A stretch of DNA of 62,109 nt from an uncultured Oscillospiraceae bacterium (GTDB lineage: Bacteria; Bacillota; Clostridia; Oscillospirales; Oscillospiraceae). The stretch is from NCBI GenBank assembly GCA_934589675.1, contig CAKTOF010000014.1, forward strand, positions 1 to 62,109, in the 5' to 3' direction. Position numbers and translations under genes: made by a program. The first letter of the stretch is position 1; each line of letters starts with the position of its first letter. The notes under the pieces are model-generated. The model saw only the letters and a program-made list of their open reading frames with translations, did no database searches and was not told where the DNA came from. This document shows, piece by piece, positions 58,149 through 62,109 of the stretch.

Positions 58149-59531
58149 TTATTCGGCTCTCTTTCCCACGAAGTCTTTGATGTAGGCGATCTGGCTGGCG
58201 ACGGCCTCGCCGGACGGGCCGCCGGGGACCTTTCTGGCCTCGACGCACGTCTTGAGCTCGAGCGCCTGATAGATGTCGGGCCCAAACTTGTCCGAGACGG
58301 CGCGGAAGTCGCGCAGCGTGAGCGTGTCGAGCGTCTCGCCGGAGCGGATGCAGTTGTTCACAAGGCGGCCGACGATCATGTACGCGTCGCGGAACGGCAT
58401 CCCCTTGCGCACGAGGTAGTCGGCGCAGTCAGTGGCGTTGATGAAGCCGCCCGTGGCCGCGCGGGCCATGTTCTTCGGCAGGACGGTCATCGTCTTGAGC
58501 ATCGCCGCAAATACGGGCAGGCACTGCTCGACGGTGTCGATGGCGTCAAAGAGCGGCTCCTTGTCCTCCTGCATGTCCTTGTTGTAGGCCAGCGGCAGGG
58601 ATTTCATAACGGTCAGCAGCGTGACAAGGTCGCCGTACACGCGGCCGGTCTTGCCGCGGACGAGCTCGGCCACGTCGGGGTTCTTCTTCTGCGGCATGAT
58701 GGACGAGCCGGTGGAGTACGCGTCGTCGAGCTCGCAGAACTTGAACTCCCACGAGCACCAGAGGATGATCTCCTCGGAAAAGCGCGACAGGTGCATCATG
58801 AGCACGGAGCAGGCCGAGAGGAACTCAACGGCAAAGTCGCGGTCGGACACGCCGTCGAGCGAGTTCTGCGTGATGCGGGCAAAGCCGAGCTCGTCGGCGA
58901 CGGACTGGCGGTCGATGGGATAGGTCGTGCCGGCCAGCGCGCCGGAGCCGAGCGGGGATTCGTCCATGCGCTCGAGGCAGTCTTCCAGCCGCGTCACGTC
59001 GCGGCGGAGCATGTTGGCGTAGGCCATCATATAGTGCGCGAACGTCGTCGGCTGCGCGCGCTGAAGATGCGTGTAGCCGGGCATGTAGGCGTGCATGTTT
59101 GCCTCGGCCTTCTCGACCAAGACGTTCATGAGGCTGAGGATCTGCCCGCGGATGACCTTGATCTCTTTTTTCAGGTAGAGGCGGATGTCCAGCGCGACCT
59201 GATCGTTGCGCGAGCGCGCCGTGTGCAGCCGCTTGCCCGCGTCGCCGATGCGGGAGGTGAGCATCGTCTCGATGTTCATGTGGATGTCCTCGTTCTCGAG
59301 CGAGAACTGGACCTTATTGTCCTCGATGTCGGCCAGAATGGCGCGGAGGCCCGCGATGATCTTCTCGGCCTCCTCCGGCGCGATGATGCCCTGCCGGCCG
59401 AGCATGGCCGCGTGCGCCATGGAGCCGCGGATGTCCTCTTCGTACATCCGCGCGTCAAAGGTGATGGACGAGTTGAAGTCGTTGACCATCGTGTCGGTTT
59501 CCTTCTGGAACCGGCCTGCCCATAATTTCAT
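58149..59531 (-). CDS. argH: Argininosuccinate lyase
   Basis: 460 residues. The fumarase/aspartase signature GSSIMPQKKNPD is present, as are HTARSRNDQVALD and TPGYTHLQRAQP-like sequence (MPGYTHLQRAQPTTFAHY). It splits argininosuccinate into arginine and fumarate. It heads the argHCJBD run. Its only upstream sequence is a repeat array behind argG, with no clear own promoter seen. Confidence 0.95.
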   Translation of the reverse strand: MKLWAGRFQKETDTMVNDFNSSITFDARMYEEDIRGSMAHAAMLGRQGIIAPEEAEKIIAGLRAILADIEDNKVQFSLENEDIHMNIETMLTSRIGDAGKRLHTARSRNDQVALDIRLYLKKEIKVIRGQILSLMNVLVEKAEANMHAYMPGYTHLQRAQPTTFAHYMMAYANMLRRDVTRLEDCLERMDESPLGSGALAGTTYPIDRQSVADELGFARITQNSLDGVSDRDFAVEFLSACSVLMMHLSRFSEEIILWCSWEFKFCELDDAYSTGSSIMPQKKNPDVAELVRGKTGRVYGDLVTLLTVMKSLPLAYNKDMQEDKEPLFDAIDTVEQCLPVFAAMLKTMTVLPKNMARAATGGFINATDCADYLVRKGMPFRDAYMIVGRLVNNCIRSGETLDTLTLRDFRAVSDKFGPDIYQALELKTCVEARKVPGGPSGEAVASQIAYIKDFVGKRAE

Positions 59532-60058
59532 ATCGGATTCGCCTCGATTTCTGTCTCATTTTGAAAAAAGGCGGCCGTCGCCGCCTTGGAAAGTGGAACA
59601 TGCAGGGGCGGATATCATCCGCCCGGCGGGTATGCGCCGCGGCGCAGATCGGGAACGTAGGGCGGGATGACCCCATCCCGCCGGTGGGACGCGGTAAAAA
59701 AGGAGAACGCGCCAAAGCCTCCCCTTTTAGGCCGTAGCCCCCTATCCTTATTCCCGCCCCGTGGGCGGTTTGAATGAGGAAAGGGAGGTGGCACGCCGAA
59801 GGCGTGACGGAGGGATTGTAGGCTCAAGGGCTTGCTCTGCGCTGCGCTAGCCGCACAGACCCGTAGGGGCGACCCTTGCGGTCGCCCGTTCCCGCGTACA
59901 GCACGAAGCCTCCGGGCGACCGCAAGGGTCGCCCCTACAGGCTCTTGCCGTTCAACCGGCCTTTTTGCAAGATCCGACCCTGCAATCCCCCAGTCGGCTG
60001 ACGCCGACAGCCCCCTTTACACAAGGGGGCCTTTGGCACCGCGCTCAATCAGACGCGA
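59532..60058. repeat. Repeat array 4 between argG and argH (families A, B, C and D)
   Basis: 527 bp with no gene. It holds a family-C palindrome (59602-59626, stem GGGCGGAT/ATCCGCCC), a family-B palindrome (59657-59683), a D unit whose first hairpin loop is expanded by about 50 bp (59713-59823), a family-A inverted pair (59863-59888 and 59913-59938, 76 bp) and an inverted D unit (59981-60035). The A pair is nested between the two D units. Confidence 0.87.
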
Positions 60059-61276
<1,218 letters not shown>

Positions 61277-61319
61277 ATCAAAAACCCCCAGAATGTTGTG
61301 TGTTGCTTTATCGTGGAAC

Positions 61320-61348
61320 ATGATAGCACACCGCGCGCGGCTGCACAA
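61320..61348 (-). promoter_or_regulatory. Promoter of argG
   Basis: Minus-strand TTGTGC and TATCAT with 17-nt spacing. An A+T-rich stretch upstream contains TTTTTATTCAAC, an ArgR half-site-like sequence, but no full box. Confidence 0.5.
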
Positions 61349-61455
61349 GCATCAAGTTGAATAAAAAGCGCATATTTTCTCGCAGCAAATTCGATAAATC
61401 AGTACCGGATTGCATAGTTTTCAGAAAATATACGGAATATAGCGCATAATATGCA

Positions 61456-61492
61456 GCGCGCGGCGGCCCGGAAAAACCGGGCCGCCGCGCGG
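61456..61492 (-). terminator. Hairpin after nitroreductase gene
   Basis: Stem GCGCGGCGGCCCGG / CCGGGCCGCCGCGC, loop AAAAA. No T-run follows on the minus strand, so termination is uncertain. Confidence 0.5.
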
Positions 61493-61499
61493 GAAGGAT

Positions 61500-62003
61500 T
61501 CAGATGGTCTCCCAGTGGATGAGCGTGGGGTCATACCGGTCCTCGGCCGGCTTTTCCCGCTTCTTGTAGCCGAGCGTCACGGCCGCGAACGGCTCGAGAT
61601 GGTCGGGCAGGGCAAAGAGCGTGCGAAGATAGGCGATGCGCTCCGGCACGGGCCAGAAGCCGAGCCACGCCGCGCCGAGGCCGTCGGATTCCGCCTCGAT
61701 GAGCATGTTCTCCGCCGCGGCCGAGAGCGCCTCGACCCACCACAGGCCGGCCTTCTCCTCGCGCGTGAAGTCCGCGAGCAGCAAAATGACGACGGGCGCG
61801 CCCGCTGCGCTGACGGAAAAGTCGCACGTTTTGGAAATGGCCGTGCGCTTTTCCGGATCGGTCACGACGAGAAACTGCCACGGCCGCGCGTCCTTGCCGC
61901 TGGGCGCCTGCATGGCCGCGCGCAGCACGCGCTCGATCATCTCGCGCGGGACGGGCTTGTCCTCAAATTTCCGGCAGGTTCGACGGGTAAAAATCGCGTT
62001 CAT
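61500..62003 (-). CDS. Nitroreductase-family FMN protein
   Basis: 167 residues, a short-form nitroreductase. The FMN-contact block TRRTCRKFEDKPVP, then MQAPSGKDARPWQFLVV, and DGLGAAWLGFWP near the C-terminus are typical. It reduces nitro compounds, quinones or other electron-poor groups with NAD(P)H. AAGGAGG precedes the ATG. The family-A repeat and a D unit lie directly upstream. Confidence 0.88.
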   Translation of the reverse strand: MNAIFTRRTCRKFEDKPVPREMIERVLRAAMQAPSGKDARPWQFLVVTDPEKRTAISKTCDFSVSAAGAPVVILLLADFTREEKAGLWWVEALSAAAENMLIEAESDGLGAAWLGFWPVPERIAYLRTLFALPDHLEPFAAVTLGYKKREKPAEDRYDPTLIHWETI

Positions 62004-62109
62004 AGGGGAGCCTCCTTATAAAAGTGGAAAGTGTAGGGGCGACCCTTGCGGTCGCCCGCAGGTGACAGGACGCGCCAAAATCGGAGCGCCGCGCCAAAGC
62101 CTCCCTTGT
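62004..62109. repeat. Repeat array 5 (runs off the window)
   Basis: A single family-A palindrome (62033-62058) preceded by AAAGTGGAAAGTG, then the start of a D unit (62096-62109) cut by the window edge. A similar AAAGTGGAA lead-in precedes the family-C unit at 59602. Confidence 0.8.

Noticed and set aside
61349..61455. ArgR (ARG box) operator upstream of argG
   Set aside because: Only one half-site-like sequence (TTTTTATTCAAC) fits; the other arm does not align at the right spacing.

Overview
The window is a G+C-rich, tightly packed stretch of chromosome from what looks like a spore-forming, anaerobic Firmicute. The nearest match by style is the Oscillospiraceae (Oscillibacter, Intestinimonas, Flavonifractor type). 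The placement is an inference. It rests on a SpoIIE phosphatase, a tryptophan T-box and a tandem glycine riboswitch, Gram-positive lipoproteins, TTGACA/TATAAT promoters with AGGAGG ribosome sites, an ECF sigma/anti-sigma pair, and dense REP/MITE-like palindromes. No plasmid, prophage, CRISPR, tRNA or rRNA was seen.

Layout. 1-6.5 kb: a 5'-truncated membrane-anchored protein, a SWIM zinc-finger protein, an acyl-CoA synthetase overlapping a DUF1624-type membrane protein, a PAP2 phosphatase and a CmpB-type membrane protein. 6.6-14.5 kb (minus): an export block of MacB/FtsX-like ABC fusion, TetR regulator, MMPL/RND pump and a secreted coiled-coil partner, with a CIRCE-like palindrome in the pump leader. 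14.6-22.4 kb: two REP-associated tyrosine transposases (RAYT), a crotonase-fold putative beta-diketone hydrolase, an alanine-racemase-like and a FemAB-like gene, a lone ParB, a DegV protein and the LrgAB pair. 22.5-27.4 kb: membrane proteins and a two-gene Fe-S flavoprotein operon. 27.4-32.1 kb: a Trp T-box operon (Dabb protein, iron-type alcohol dehydrogenase, TrpXYZ-like ABC importer). 32.1-38.7 kb: an FrdA-like flavoprotein, SpoIIE, a CYTH protein and a FadH/OYE-type reductase.

38.7-49.9 kb (all minus) is an accessory envelope locus: an ECF sigma factor and DUF4367-like anti-sigma, a copper-amine-oxidase-stalk protein, three lipoproteins, a papain-like protease and three paralogous TPM-like membrane proteins that share near-identical 3' ends. 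50-53.9 kb holds a zinc phospholipase-C-like protein, a cytidylate-kinase-like protein and a glycine-riboswitch-controlled AgcS symporter. 53.9-61.3 kb is an arginine biosynthesis cluster, transcribed argG, argH, argC, argJ, argB, argD, with argG split from argH by 527 bp of repeats. A nitroreductase and more repeats close the window.

Most notable observation: each RAYT gene carries, inside its own reading frame and at equivalent variable loops, an inverted pair of palindromes. The two genes carry two different families. Both families also occur as free intergenic copies in the window. Separately, about 60-bp two-hairpin units form inverted-repeat elements of exactly 170 bp (two copies), and a second inverted-pair element is exactly 76 bp (two copies). 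Other strong points are the UGG-specifier T-box on TrpXYZ, gene-conversion-like mosaicism in the TPM paralogs, and the CIRCE-like site on an RND pump.
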